This document shows positions 23,011 through 34,888 of a stretch of 64,000 nt of DNA, piece by piece. Origin of the DNA: Proteles cristata cristata (taxonomy: Eukaryota > Chordata > Mammalia > Carnivora > Hyaenidae); assembly GCA_017311185.1 (NCBI GenBank), contig JAESUZ010002554.1:682001-746000 (forward strand), in the 5' to 3' direction. Both the position numbers and the translations under genes were made by a program. The notes under the pieces are model-generated. The model saw nothing but the letters and a program-made list of their open reading frames with translations. It was not told the DNA's origin and made no database searches. Every line of letters begins with the position of its first letter. The stretch's first letter is position 1.

Positions 23011-23606
23011 GCACACAGACAGCACTTTGGCATGTGAAAGGAAAAGGTAATTATTTCAATGCAATTTTTAAATCAAGTACATATTTCGACATTATATTCT
23101 GACAATAATACAGTTCCAGAATGCATGGGATCTTATTTCTTACCTTTTACAGATATAAGTTCACTGTTATCTGTTAAAGGAAAGGAGTGGAGAAAGAAGG
23201 GCATAGACGAGAAAAAGAAGACAGCGTAACATAATTTCTGTATTAAAAAAAAGGAGCAAACAATGGTCAAGGGGGTATTTTCTCTTACTACTGAATTATG
23301 TGGGGCTATAACCTGAGGAAGGGGGAACACAAACGATGTTAATAAAGCTAACACTGGCAAAGAGTATTAGAAATAACATGGCAAAGAAAAGAACCTCACA
23401 TACCTACTTATAACACAAAATTCTGCATAAGTATTTGGGGCTTTTCGGGGCTCTGCAACCCCTCCAAAGAGTTCAAATAAAAATCTCTTGCTGAAGGTTG
23501 AAACATATATTATGTATATGCAGAAAACAAAGTTAACCAATTCATGTTCAAGTATACAATATATGTTCAATTAAACAAAAACTTGTGTATGTACATTGAA
23601 TACTTG

Positions 23607-23658
<52 letters not shown>

Positions 23659-24069
23659 GTTAACTTCTAATATACTGTGGTGCAGAGGTAAAAATCAAGC
23701 GTGTTTGAAAATGGTATGTCAAATAGTCTTCAAAAGGGCCCTGAGGAATGACCAAAAGTATAAAGTACGAACCTTGTAGCAGAAGCTCTACAGTATCAGG
23801 GCAACATTTAATTTCAAGGTTGGTGTTTTCTGTATTAAGTATGCCTGTCACTGTTTATGCCATTTTTCTCTACTCCTGGTATGTGTAAGTGTATAAGGAT
23901 TCATGAGACACCTTGAAAAACACATGGAAGAAAATGGGACTGTAAAACCAAAGATATACCGGACGGTACAAAAAGGTATTTTACATTTACATTATATTTT
24001 TGCTTAAAATAAATATATTTTCTCCATTCCGGAACGCATTAACAAAGACAACAGGATCACACCAGGGTC
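23011..24069. other. Unique DNA around a (TG)n
   Basis: No gene. Short frames on the minus strand (23133-23360, 23367-23570) are hydrophobic, AT-driven and unsupported. Confidence 0.45.
23611..23651 (+). repeat. (TG)20 microsatellite
   Basis: Uninterrupted TG dinucleotides over about 40 bases, then one TA break. Probably polymorphic. Confidence 0.97.
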
Positions 24070-24240
24070 CAATCAGGATTAGACACACTTGGATTTGATT
24101 TCTATTTCCACCAATTATTACCTTTTTATCAGTAAGTATCCTTATCTTTAAAATGGAAATAATTATGATAGAGTTGCCATGCTCCTAAAATAAATATTTA
24201 ATAAATATAGCAGTTGTTTTAACGATGGTGGTTGTCATTA
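24070..24240 (+). mobile_element. MIR SINE fragment
   Basis: 'cacacttggatttgatttct', 'cttatctttaaaatggaaat' and 'aataaatatttaataaata' follow sense MIR order (core and tail). Confidence 0.55.
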
Positions 24241-24990
24241 TTATTAGCCACAGTAACAAAATCAACATCAGTATCCAAAGGAAAATTCCTAGTAAGGAAC
24301 AAAAAGTTGTCTTTCAGCAAAAAAATACACTAAGACACATGATGGAAGTATTAAAAGGACAGTTAGTTCTTGATGAACAGTGTAAAGAAAGGTAATGATG
24401 TCTCAATAGCAGCTAGATCTGTACTATTATTTGTTTATATGATACATGTTAATGTTAGGTGTCAACTACTGGCAACTTCTAGAAAATCTATCCTGAAACT
24501 GAACAGCTCCTGTTGCTTCTATATCCTGTTTTTCTAATGAATTAAACACTTTTCCTCTTTCCTCTTGGGCTAATTAGAGAATTTTAAAGAGGAAAAAAAT
24601 CCCGACACCTGTGATAAATAATCTAGCCTCATAAACAACACATCTGGAAAATGTATCTGCACTCTATGGGAAATAGATCGGGCATCCTAAGCTGTAAATC
24701 ATGGATGTTTTGAACATTGAGGTCCTAACACAAAGTAATTTATAAAAACTGAAGATTTAAAAAATGGTCTATTCCCCCTGGTAATTTTTTCATGAACTAA
24801 TAATTCATGGTGTTTTGTTTTTCTTAGATTCTGAAAAATTAAGAAGAGAAGGAAAAATAGGAAAACATAATCTGGAGTCTAGAATTATTTTTGTGCAAGC
24901 CTGGGCAGCTGTGTTTCTAATTACACGGGGGGAGGCCTTTAAATGACCATTTCCAAGTATTTAGTTAATGCCATTGGAAACTACAGAAGT

Positions 24991-25032
<42 letters not shown>

Positions 25033-25089
25033 CCATTTGATTATTGGACAATATTGTCCTTTTTTCATAATAATGACATGTTCCAATTA
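24241..25089. other. Unique DNA
   Basis: No gene or named repeat except the (TG)n at 24996. Confidence 0.45.
24996..25028 (+). repeat. (TG)16 microsatellite
   Basis: About 16 uninterrupted TG units after an imperfect lead-in. Confidence 0.95.
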
Positions 25090-25630
25090 TAAATGCACTG
25101 CAAATTTATTCTAGACAACACAGTCTTATATACACATAAAGAAAAGATAAAAATCACTTACAGTACCACTGTAGACATAATCTTTATGTACTTTTTCAAA
25201 CTCCCTTCTTCTACCCAACATATATATAAATTTCTTACTAACATTTTATCATAATAAATGAGATATTTTTATAGCAGCTTTTATAATTTACAATACTTTG
25301 TGTTCACCTACACACCAATAAATACAGACCTTAATGGCTTTTACGGCTGATAACCAACAAATATATGGGTACTCTCACAGTTGCTTATGAATGACAACAT
25401 CATATATAGAATGCTGTGCTATAGTCCTTGTATATTCATATTTTCACACAAATTTAATCATTTCTTCAGTATAAGTTCTAGAAGTGGAAGTGATGCCTCA
25501 AGCCTAATGAACATTTTTGTAAATTTTTCTTAGATAAACTATTATCAAATTACTATCCAAAATGGTGTATCCATTTACATCTCCATTCACAATTTATGAA
25601 AGATACATTTGGCAATAGCCATGCCAAAGA

Positions 25631-25643
25631 TGAAATTACTCTT
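25631..25643. repeat. TSD of SINE at 25644, copy 1
   Basis: tgaaattactctt, one mismatch to 25885-25897. Confidence 0.8.
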
Positions 25644-25685
25644 TTTTTTTTTTTAATGTTTTATTTATTTCTGAGAGAGAGAGAG

Positions 25686-25716
<31 letters not shown>

Positions 25717-25884
25717 AAGCAGAGGTGAGTCAGAGAGAGGGGGAGATACAGAATCTGAATCACGCTCCAGGCTCTGAGCTGGCTGTCAGCACAGAGCCCG
25801 ACGTGGGACTCGAACCCACAAACCACAAGATCATGACCTGAGCCAAAGTTTGACGCTTAACCGACTGAGCCACCCAGGCGCCCC
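25644..25884 (-). mobile_element. Felid SINE with an internal (TG)n expansion
   Basis: The head is at 25884 ('ggcgcccc' on the plus strand), with the body complement 'cagcacagagcccgacgtgg' and a clean B-box complement 'gggactcgaaccc'. The CT-rich region has gained a run of about 13 TG units (25692-25717). The tail complement is T15. Near-intact head. Confidence 0.93.
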
Positions 25885-25897
25885 TGAAGTTACTCTT
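25885..25897. repeat. TSD of SINE at 25644, copy 2
   Basis: tgaagttactctt, one mismatch to copy 1. Confidence 0.8.
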
Positions 25898-25924
25898 CTT
25901 TAAAAAAAACAAACAAACAAGATA

Positions 25925-26130
25925 GGGGCGCCTGGGTGGCTCAGTCGGTTAAGCGTCCGACTTTTGCTTAGGTCATGATCTCGCGGTTCGTGGGTTCGAG
26001 CCCCGCGTCAAGCTCTGTGCTGACTGCCAGCTCAGAGCCTGGAACCTATTTCAGAGTCTGTATCTCCCTCCCTCTCTGACCCTCCCCTGTCTCTCTCTCT
26101 TCTAGAAATAAATAATAATATTTAAAAAAA
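25925..26130 (+). mobile_element. Felid SINE with near-consensus head and B box
   Basis: 'ggggcgcctgggtggctcag' head, then 'cggttaagcgtccgact', a 'ggttcgagccccgcg' B box, body and A-tail. 'aacaagata' is repeated at both ends, a short likely TSD. One of the best-preserved copies here, 40 bases from an oppositely oriented copy. Confidence 0.94.
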
Positions 26131-26760
26131 AAACAACAAGATAATTAATGTTTTTTAAATTGACATCTCAACATGGATAAATTTTATAGATTTGCTTACC
26201 CATTTGATTAAATATCTTTCTTAGTAATTAATATTTATTCTTTAAAAACTAATTATGCTATTTATTGATTTTGTATATGAGTTTGTCTTTTTCTTATTTA
26301 TTTTAAAGAGTTTATTGTAGGTCAACGTTATTAATGCTCATTTTATTGTACGTTGAAAATATTTTTCTAGCTCACATCTTTAATATAGCTTTTTCATCTT
26401 TTCTTACAGTATTTCTGCTATATGGAAATGATACCTATTATTCCATCAATCGCAATTTAAATTACAGTTTCTGCCTTTGTTGTAAACCTATAAAAATTTT
26501 CCCCAAGCTCCTAATAATATATTTACTTGCATTTTATTTTTTGATAAAAACAATACACTCTTCAGCTCATAATGAGGTTTATTTTACTTAAGTTGCGATG
26601 TGAGATTCTCAGTTTTTTTCAAAATGGTTATCCAGTTTTCTTAACTTCACTTATTTCTTTCTTTGCATATTCTTTCTTTTTTGATTCATCTGTCTGTCTA
26701 CTGTGACATCATTCTAGTTTGATTGCTTATTGTCAAATATGCTTCAATAGTCCATAGGGC

Positions 26761-27194
26761 AAGGCCCCAGGTAATTTTTTCCAACTTTTCCTCTGTTTGT
26801 ATTTTTTCTTTATTATACTCTAAGTTCCCAGCATGTTCAAAGGATACTCTTCACTATTCAGTGCAAAGTAACATTTTCACCAAAGCTGAGAATGAAAGAT
26901 AAAGCAAATAAAAACAATTCAATGGATGGTGGTGAGAAACAGAGTCCAAAAGTAGCATAAAGAATAGAGTGATTCCTTCCAATAAAGAAGAGAGACAAGG
27001 ACATCAGAAGGCTTTGCAGAAAAAGATGACATCTGAGTGGGTTTTGAGGGACAAATGTGAGTGGACAGGCAGGGAAAAGGTGAAAGAAGAGCAACCAGGA
27101 GGAGAAAAAACCCTTTTTGACCTTTCTAAAAAGAAAAAAAAATTCTCTTTTTGTGTATCCAAAACATTTTGCTAATATTCCCATTACAACTACA
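26761..27194. other. Unique DNA
   Basis: No gene. A 114-codon minus-strand frame (27202-26858) is Phe/Leu-rich because it is antisense to a purine-rich stretch; no similarity recognised. Confidence 0.45.
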
Positions 27195-27430
27195 GTTAGC
27201 ATTTATTGAGGTCTTACAGGGGGCCAGAACTTGCTTAAATAATATCCAAGGACAGCATAATTCATTTAATTCTCCAAACTACCTGTAAGGTAGGCGCTAT
27301 TATTATCTCCATTTTATAGGTGAAGAAACTGAAACACAGAGACTGACACACCGGTGTCAGTCAGCACATTCACTCAGCAGTTGGGCTTTAGAATCTATAC
27401 TGACAAGTATTATTATTCCAAACTGCCCCT
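27195..27430 (-). mobile_element. MIR SINE, well preserved
   Basis: Antisense MIR over nearly its whole length: 'gcatttattgaggtcttaca', 'attcatttaattctccaaac', 'ctccattttataggtgaaga', 'aactgaaacacagag'. A perfect 9-bp inverted repeat lies at 27341-27362. Confidence 0.8.
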
Positions 27431-27944
27431 TAGCACATATCAAATTTTTAATTTAATTGAAAAATAAGTGTGAAATTTATGTATTATCTATTTCTTTTTA
27501 ATTTCTTTTTATCTGCAGCAATATATGTATTTATTACAAAATTTTTAAATTAGGTTTATGTCAATTATTTACCATCTGTGCAGACTTTATCAGAGAACTC
27601 TTGGCTCTGATTTGGCACTGTGAATTGTATGAAAGCATGCCATGGAGCACTGAATGGCATTCATTCACATTCAGTCTCCGGACCTGAGAAGTTTTGGTTA
27701 ATTCCTGGCTCTACTACTTTACTAGTTGTGTGTCTGCAGGCATATCACTTATTCTAAGTACATGAGGAAGGTAGTTGAAAGAGATGACATAGCAGATGTG
27801 AAAGTGCTTAAGTTCTCAACAAAGAATAACCCAATAATTGTTGAAACACTTCTCATTTCTCCTCACTCTACATACACATTATTGAACCATGATTATTGAA
27901 CCATTATTGAAGCCATATATAATAATAGCTATGTTGAGAGCAAT

Positions 27945-28080
27945 GCTATTTATCAAACATTTATTATACTCTAAGGCATGGCATTTAGAACATCATTCTT
28001 TTAATCTTACAACATCCTGATAAGGTATGCAGCACTGTCAATACATGAATGAAAACATTAAGGCTTAGAGTGGAGATTGG
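27945..28080 (-). mobile_element. MIR SINE fragment
   Basis: 'caaacatttattatactcta', 'ttttaatcttacaacatcct' and 'gaaaacattaaggcttagag' give an antisense MIR order. Confidence 0.6.
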
Positions 28081-29868
28081 GAGTATCAGTATTAGTACAT
28101 GTTCTACTTAGCTGCAAAATATATGTTTTTTATCCTACAGCTTGATGCTTAAAAAAACTTCATAAAGGAAATGTAGCAAAACAATAAAATAAATGGAAGT
28201 CATAGACAGTCTATAAAAATTAACTATTCATGTCTTATTCTGAAACCATTCCAACATAGGTGAAAGGTACTCCCTCCCTCACTCGGATCCTAAGCACAAT
28301 GGGAAGAGGAAAAATATCATGTATCTAACTTGAACTCTTGGAGATAAGTTGCAGAGCCAGAGGCATGCAATTCATTGCTCATTATTCTTTCTTTCTGTGG
28401 GAAGACTTCCTTTCTCGATGTCTATATTAGTTTTCTCAACCAACAGATAATTCTAGGATAAATGAACCCGAGCCTCTTGGGCAGTAGAGCCAGTTAGTTT
28501 CCAGGACCTAATGAAAAAATGCCTCCTCATGCTCTAAGGGGAAGACGACATTTAATTCTGAGATTAGCAACAATCATAAATATTTGAGTTCCTACACAAT
28601 TCCAAAAATGTTCTATAAATGTGAAACTAATTTTAAAGTCAGAAGTAAGGACTAGTTTATAAACCTACTAGCCTAACATCTGTGATCTATAATAATAAAA
28701 AAAAAAGGCAAGACTTGAGTTGGATAGAAGATACCATATGTAGGAATGGAAAGACAGTGGAAGATAAACACTGGTAATTTGGAAAGAGTGTTTTGTCTTC
28801 TAAGTGGTGTTGACTTGTTTGAAGATGTACTTAGAAAGATGAGGATGTCTGTTTCATTGTATTGTCTTCCAGACAGAGTCTAATAAAAAGCAACATGACA
28901 GATTCCTCCTTTCTGGGATCACTAATGGCTTACAACACAAGCATTTGGATTATTTTATAATTTTTATGATCTCAATTAACTTGACGGTCTATGACTTTAC
29001 ATACAAAGAATGGAAGACAAGGACTAGATTGATGATGAGTTTCCATCTGTGAATGAAATTTTTCCTATTGGGCCAACATGCCCTTCAAAGTGGTGGGCCA
29101 ACATGCCCTTCAAAGTGGAAACCTAGATGAGATCACACCCTCATACCCTCTTCTCTCTCACACACACAAATTCAGTTTGTGATTAATAAATGTGAACTTT
29201 ATCTTATTAAAAATTCTTGCGAAAGAACAAGGCAGAGTCAGAAGATACAATCCTAAATTTGCTTCCAAATATACAGAAATAGCAATACAACTGGCATAAA
29301 TGTCATGATGTACAAATAAATACATTTCCCCTTCTCTTAGAGACTTATTCAATGTGTTCTGAGGTCTTAACCATCATTGCTAAATATATTTTTACCTGTG
29401 CAACAGATCTAGGGAAGTTTAAAGATGAAATGAAATTTAGAAAACAAGGACTCTCACCCCTCCTTTATGCACGTGAGGAAACCACAGACCCAGAGGAAGA
29501 TAGAGCATAGGGCGTGTTGGCTTCAGAATAAGAAGTAGATACTAAGGGTTTTGACTTCCAGCTCCATATGCAATAAGTTATAAAACCTTGCTCACTTATT
29601 CATCCAATTATAAATAATATCAATGCATATTACATCAGGGACTATGCGAGGTTACTATATAGAGGAGAGCAAATTAGATTTGTACCCTGCTTTCATGAAT
29701 GTTATAGTCTACTAAGAAATTTTAAAAAATTAAACAGATAGTTACATTAAGAATTAAATAATTTAAAACTGTGGTAAGTACCAGCAGAGAAAAGAATAAG
29801 ATGCTTGAAGGTCTATAAAAGAAGGACTTAATTTAAATCAGGAGAGTCAGTCCATTCTGCATAAAAGA
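28081..29868. other. Unique DNA
   Basis: No gene. Holds the 25-bp tandem duplication at 29070. Open frames are below 65 codons. Confidence 0.45.
29070..29118 (+). repeat. 25-bp tandem duplication
   Basis: Unit 'gggccaacatgcccttcaaa' plus 'gtggt', present twice back to back with no mismatch over 24 bases. Confidence 0.97.
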
Positions 29869-30190
29869 CACTTAACCTACAAACTGAAGCATGATAAGAC
29901 ATGAGTGACATGACCACATAGGAAGGGAGCATGCAGAAAGGCTCTGAGGCATTAAAGAGACTGACACACCAGAGCTACTAAGGAAAGGCCAGTGTGCAGT
30001 ATAGTGAAGGAGGGAGGGAAGAGCCATGAGATAAGGCTTGGATGATAGCTAGTAGGAGAAGGATCTTATAAGTATGTCAATAGTTTGTCTTCTAGAAGCT
30101 AAAAGGAAGCCATAGAAAGATCATAAGCAGAATATAAGTGGGATGTTCTAATTTCCATGTTTAAAAGATCATTCTCTTACATTTTTTAAA
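29869..30190 (-). mobile_element. Probable L2-type LINE fragment
   Basis: 'aaaggctctgaggcattaaa' (29938-29957) is the antisense of a common L2-type block, and 'gtctataaaagaagg' type purine-rich DNA surrounds it. The similarity may resume after the L1 at 30405-30541, up to about 30770. Low certainty. Confidence 0.4.
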
Positions 30191-30404
30191 TTATACTCAA
30201 GGGAGCAAGTTGAAAAGAGCTGCTACTATATTTTGTTGTTGTTGTTGTTTGGTTTTTTTGGGGGGGAGGGATTTTTTTTCTTAATTTCTCTTCCTAATTA
30301 TTCATTATTAGTCTGTTAGAAACAACATAATTTTGGATACTGATTTTTTTGTTTTGAAACTTTACTAAATCCATTTTTACTTCCAACAGGCTTTTAAAAT
30401 TATT

Positions 30405-30541
30405 TTTATTTTTTTGTTTTTTTCTTTCACTAGTTTATTGTCAAGTTGGTTTCCATATAACACCCAGTGCTCATCCCCACAAGTGTCCCTCCTCCATACT
30501 CATTACCCTCCTTCCCTCTCCCCCACCCCATCAGCCCTCAG
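30405..30541 (-). mobile_element. Very short L1 3' end
   Basis: 'gtttattgtcaagttggttt', 'acacccagtgctcatcccca' and 'ctccctcctccatactc'-like blocks match the last ~130 bases of the L1 copies at 3181 and 54691. Preceded by a T-rich tail complement. Extreme 5' truncation; TSD not clear. Confidence 0.85.
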
Positions 30542-31149
30542 CTATTGATTTAATTGTGAGAATGTTGGGAAGTAGACAGAATTGAGACCTGTTTGGGTGA
30601 TACATCAAGAGGACTTACTTATTGAGAGAATGTACGAAGTGAAAAAGGTGAAGGTGTCACAGAAAATGTCCTGGTTTGAGACATGAGCATCTGGTTATAT
30701 GGTGTCCTGGCTGTGAAACAAGTTTCTGTGAAGAGGTGGAAAGTGGGTAGAAAATAAGAGCTTAGAAATCAATGCTTGACCCATTAAACTTGCACTGCCA
30801 TGTAAAGATATAAGAATGGCAATTGCATCTTGACTCAGAATAATATTGTAGGAATAAAATATTCATGGATTGTTGGCAAAGAGAATTTTAAATCCACATG
30901 AATGGATGAAGTAATTTACACAGTGTGTGAGGGGAGGTGGGAAAACGGGGTAAGCCTGAACTCTGAGGAATTCCAATATTTAGTAATTGATGAAGTGGCA
31001 AAGATACAAAGCTGATAATATCAAATTATAAAGAAGAAAAAATAAGATATTGTATTGTTATGGAAACCAAGAGAGTGTAGCCATTTTATCCTCATGCTTC
31101 TAATATTTTTATACATACTGTAAGCATAAAACCTCAAAAAAATACACAT
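30542..31149. other. Unique or ancient-repeat DNA
   Basis: GA-rich, possibly the continuation of the L2-type fragment to the left. No gene. Confidence 0.4.
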
Positions 31150-31300
31150 GTTTTTTCATCTTTACCTGTCATGAACTAGATGTGTGAGCTTGGGTAACTC
31201 ATTAAAACTTTCTTATCTTTAAAACAGAAATAATAATCTCTTCTCATATATTAGATCATGATGAACATCAATTAGGGTAGCATATGCAAGTAAAGTTTGT
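31150..31300 (+). mobile_element. MIR SINE fragment
   Basis: 'ctagatgtgtgagcttgggt', 'aactcattaaaactttctta' and 'aaaacagaaataataatctc' are in sense MIR order. Confidence 0.6.
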
Positions 31301-31408
31301 AAATTGTTCATTGTTATACATATATCAAGTTTTCCCATAAGTAAGGCCAGAAGTTTATATTTGTTACTGATTCACTACTGATTTTAAGTTGTTATTAGGA
31401 CAAGGTGG

Positions 31409-31521
31409 GAGCACCTCTCTGACTTAGTCAGAAGAGCATACGACTCTTGATCTTGGGGTTGTGAGATCAAACCCCACATTGGGTGTGCATACTACTAAAA
31501 GATAAATAAATAAACTTGAAA
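31409..31521 (+). mobile_element. Older, short carnivore tRNA-derived SINE
   Basis: 'ctgacttagtcagaagagca', 'ctcttgatcttggggttgtg' and 'agatcaaaccccacattggg' (B-box region), then 'taaaagataaataaataaac'. It lacks the CT-rich body of the felid type and matches the shorter CAN-SINE layout shared by carnivores, hence older. Confidence 0.75.
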
Positions 31522-31589
31522 GGTACCCAAGGCTACTAAGATAATCTAATTATATGAATATAAATTACATTATCAAGATTTATTAATTA

Positions 31590-31835
31590 GAGGTGGCGGA
31601 ATGGGCAAAATGGGTGAAGGCGAGTGGGAGATACAAGCTTCCAGTTATGGAATAAATAAGTCACAGGAATAAAAGGCAGCATAAGAGATGTAGTCGATGA
31701 TATTGTAATAGTGATGTATTGAGACATGGTAACTACACTGGTGGTGAGCACAACATGCAGCATAGACTTGTTGAATCACTAACGCTATACACTTGAAACT
31801 AATGTAACATTGTATGTCAACTACACTAAAAAATA
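31590..31835 (+). mobile_element. L1 3' UTR fragment (older carnivore type)
   Basis: 'tggtgagcacaacatgcagc', 'tacacttgaaactaatgtaa' and 'cattgtatgtcaactacact', then an A-rich end. It shares its terminus with the fragment at 13856-14050. Confidence 0.7.
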
Positions 31836-33649
31836 TATTTATTGATTAGAATACCACTCTTTGTGAGTGCATATGGTGGACTTAAGTGACCAATAAATAC
31901 AGTACTTAATTCCATCAGAAGAATGTCTCCATGTTGTGTACCTGAAGGTGAATATAGGGAAAAAGAAGCTAGGTAGTGGAAAAATTTCTGTTAAAAGGGG
32001 ATGTGATCCACCACGACTATGGAAGTTGTTAGAGGCCTCAAATTAAATAAACAATAATGAATTGCTATGCTTCTTTCCACACTTGCTTCTCTCTTCAGTG
32101 GTTAACTGAGTCATATTGAAAATAGTCGCTACTCTCCTATAATATTAACTCGTCCTTCTGCTCTAGGTTGAGGTCTTCTTTAATCCTTGGACTGTTTCCT
32201 CCATCTTCCCCCTTGTCCATGATGAAGAGCTTCTCAGGACTCTAGTCACTTTGAACAGCACTTAAAGTTTGCTATTGAAGCATACACTCTTATCTCCTGG
32301 AGGGACAAGAGAAGTCTAGAAACCCTGGTGGCTGCTGGGTACTGAGAATGGAAGAATGGGAAAGTAGATAGTTCCAGATTCAAGTCAGATGTGATCTGAA
32401 GCAAGAGACTGATTTGTTGACAGGCACAGTTTAGGAAAATTCTACTTAGGGAGATCCATGTTAGGCTTATAGGCCAATAAAGATTAATTTTACTAGGTTT
32501 TGAAAGCTATTAAATTTTGTGAGTTGCCTATAAAAAGCATTGGACACTTTTGAAGTTTTCAAGCAGTTATTAAAGGTAATCACATTATTAGGTGGGGCAA
32601 GGCAGGAAAATGAGGAGAGCCCTGGAATATGGTGTTAGGCAGAGCAAAAGACATTGAAAGAAGTATTGAGCGACACTTGAGAAACTCAGAAAGCAGTATG
32701 GTTAGAAGCCTGAGATCCTGAGTTAGAGTTCCAACTCTGAGTACATAGCCTGTAAAAAGGCTTCAAGGCTTCCTGAGTTCAATTAGATATCATTTTTCTA
32801 CATAGTCCATGTCAAGCTATGTCTATATCTCTCAACTGGCCCTCTCTCTGACGTGCAGTCATCAGTCACTTCTTCCAAATTTTAAGAGGATGCAGGTTAA
32901 CTTGAAGCTACTAGGAGAGGCAAGGATTAAGATACTATGGTCTCAAACCCAATCCTTTCCTAAATTCATTGATGTTATCCTATGCTACATTGCATAAACA
33001 TAGATTGCACTGATGTTGAGAATATATTTGTTTCAAATGGAGAATTAGCTATTGATTATTTATGCCTAGGGTTTTGATTTTTTTTATGCCAGGACTTTTT
33101 AATGGTATAATCTGAAAAGTAACTCTTTTGGGGAGTCATTCTTCCAGGATAGAAGAAAAAACAAGTGCACGAAACAAAAAGCAATTGAGTGAAGAAAGCT
33201 TGTGAATTCTTAACTCGTGGAAAGTGGAAATTGTTAGATGACATTAAAAAGCAGCCGAAGTGGGGATAAAATAACCTTTCAAATACTGCTGCATTTAAAT
33301 GTTGGCATTTAAATTCTCAAGAAAATAACCCCAAGGGACTTTCTTGCTCTTAATGAAAATAAACACTTGTACTTAGTAGTGGTTTTAACTCCTTTGGAGC
33401 TTCTGATGACACATTCAATTACTTTGTTTACTTTAAAAATGACCAAATGAAAGGGCTCAGCCAAAATGACCTCTTAGAACAGAGATTGGTATTCAAAAAT
33501 CGTTAAAAATCTGCTTGCTTGTGTCTTCATACTGCAACATTTTTTGTTGGTAATTGAAGTTATCTGAGAAGAAGAGTTAATGGGAACTGAAGAAATAGTT
33601 GGATTCACTAGTTTAGTAAGCAAGAGGCTGAAAATTGGTTAATGGGCAA
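31836..33649. other. Gene-free unique DNA
   Basis: No recognised repeat or gene over 1.8 kb. Frames at 32809-32997 and 33244-33056 are about 62 codons and unsupported. Confidence 0.5.
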
Positions 33650-33840
33650 CATTTTCTACAATGGTAGTTCGTAAGGTGTAATCCCTGCACCAGCAGCATC
33701 AGTGCACCAGGGAATTTGGTAGAAATGGTAATGCTCCAGAATGAACACCCTAGACATCTTGAATTGGCACCTCTGGGGATGGGGCACAGCAGTCTGTTTT
33801 CACAAGCCAGGGGAATGGGATGCCAATAAGGTTTGAACAC
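33650..33840 (+). mobile_element. MER5A-like hAT-Charlie DNA transposon
   Basis: 'ccagcagcatcagtgcacca' and 'gggaatttggtagaaatggt' on the left and a 'cacctctggggatggggcac' block in the middle match the MER5A arrangement read in one orientation. Non-autonomous; no transposase. Confidence 0.55.
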
Positions 33841-34294
33841 TATTTAGAGGAATAAATTTTCCTCTTAGCTGGACTAGAATTCCTCATTTTTGTTGCCAGA
33901 GAATAGATTCCATCTCTGCTCATCTTCATGTTCCTTGCCTGTTGAGTTTTAGGGTTTTTTTTTCCTTCAAATCATCAAGTTAGTATCTGGCATAGCCAGT
34001 CCTTGTTCCCAGGCCATCTGAGTCCACACCCCATGTTGCCCATTTCATCACTTGCTCCCGTGGGTTTATGTCAGCTCCACATTGCACACTGGAGGGACAT
34101 TCCCTGGATTCTCACTCATTACATGGGAAACTTAGAGTGGGTCAGTAGCTTACCTAAAAACCATAAATAAAGTGGTGATTTCAGGAACATTATGACAACA
34201 TGAGGGACCTAAGCAATTGATTTATGAAATTCCACCTCTGGAATGGTTTGTCAGAAGCCACACAATTCCCACGTTGCACTTGGTTTTAATTCTG

Positions 34295-34475
34295 AAATAC
34301 TTCTGCTCTTCTCTTCCTAGATAATATTCATCCTTCAGGTCTCAGTTTAGACAGAATTTTCTTTTGGAAGCATACCCTGTTTAAAGGTAGACTAGATCAG
34401 ATACTCCCTTGGGTCCCCACTTGTTTCCCTGCATCCTTTATTATTACTACTTACTGAATTGTCTGATGGGAGGAC
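34295..34475 (+). mobile_element. L2 LINE 3' fragment
   Basis: 'ttcatccttcaggtctcagt' is the hallmark L2 block, followed by a degraded 'cttcctttggaagcata' region and a 'cctttattattactac' end. Confidence 0.6.
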
Positions 34476-34649
34476 TGGGGCCCAAACTTTCATGTTCAAC
34501 AGACTATCCCCAGACCTACTGAGCATAGCAGCTAGCCATATCATTTTTTAAAAAAAATTAGTATTTGCTGAATGAATATCCATTTATTTCACATAATCAC
34601 ATGCATAAAATATTTTCTCTTGTTCTGAAAAAAGATGAACATCTAAAGT

Positions 34650-34660
34650 AACTCCTTTGA
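34650..34660. repeat. TSD of SINE at 34661, copy 1
   Basis: aactcctttga, repeated exactly at 34878-34888. Confidence 0.8.
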
Positions 34661-34877
34661 TGGGGCACCTAGATGACCCAGCCGGTTGAGCATCTGACTT
34701 CAGCTCAGATCATGATCTCATGGTTTGTGAGTTCAATCTGCCAGTCAAGCTCACTGATGTCAGTGCAGAGCCAGCTTTGGATACTCTTCCCCCACCTCAA
34801 ATGAACCCCTCCTTCCACTTGTGTTCTCTCTCTCTCTCACTCTCATAAATAAAGAAAACAGTTTTTAAAATTATTTA
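34661..34877 (+). mobile_element. Felid SINE, diverged
   Basis: 'ggggcacctagatgacccag' head, 'gtgagttcaatctgcc' B-box remnant, CT-rich tract, 'cataaataaagaaaacag' tail and an 11-bp perfect TSD. Older than the copies at 25925 or 55062. Confidence 0.88.
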
Positions 34878-34888
34878 AACTCCTTTGA
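34878..34888. repeat. TSD of SINE at 34661, copy 2
   Basis: Exact repeat of 34650-34660. Confidence 0.8.

Larger units (their letters stand above)
25090..26760 (-). mobile_element. Ancient L1 (L1ME type) remnant with two SINEs inside
   Basis: Antisense L1 ORF2 and 3' region blocks survive in order: 'tagaagtggaagtgatgcct' and 'aaattactatccaaaatgg' before the SINEs; 'ttattttaaagagtttatt' and a T-rich RT-like region after them. The same consensus order is seen in the ancient L1 at 10.1-13.8 kb. Highly diverged and without intact frames. Confidence 0.55.

Noticed and set aside
25925..26000. A- and B-box pol III promoter, possible tRNA gene
   Set aside because: Boxes belong to a SINE; the full element, tail and further copies are present and no tRNA cloverleaf is intact.
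26858..27202. 114-codon minus-strand hydrophobic frame, possible membrane protein
   Set aside because: Antisense of a purine-rich stretch; its Phe/Leu content is compositional.
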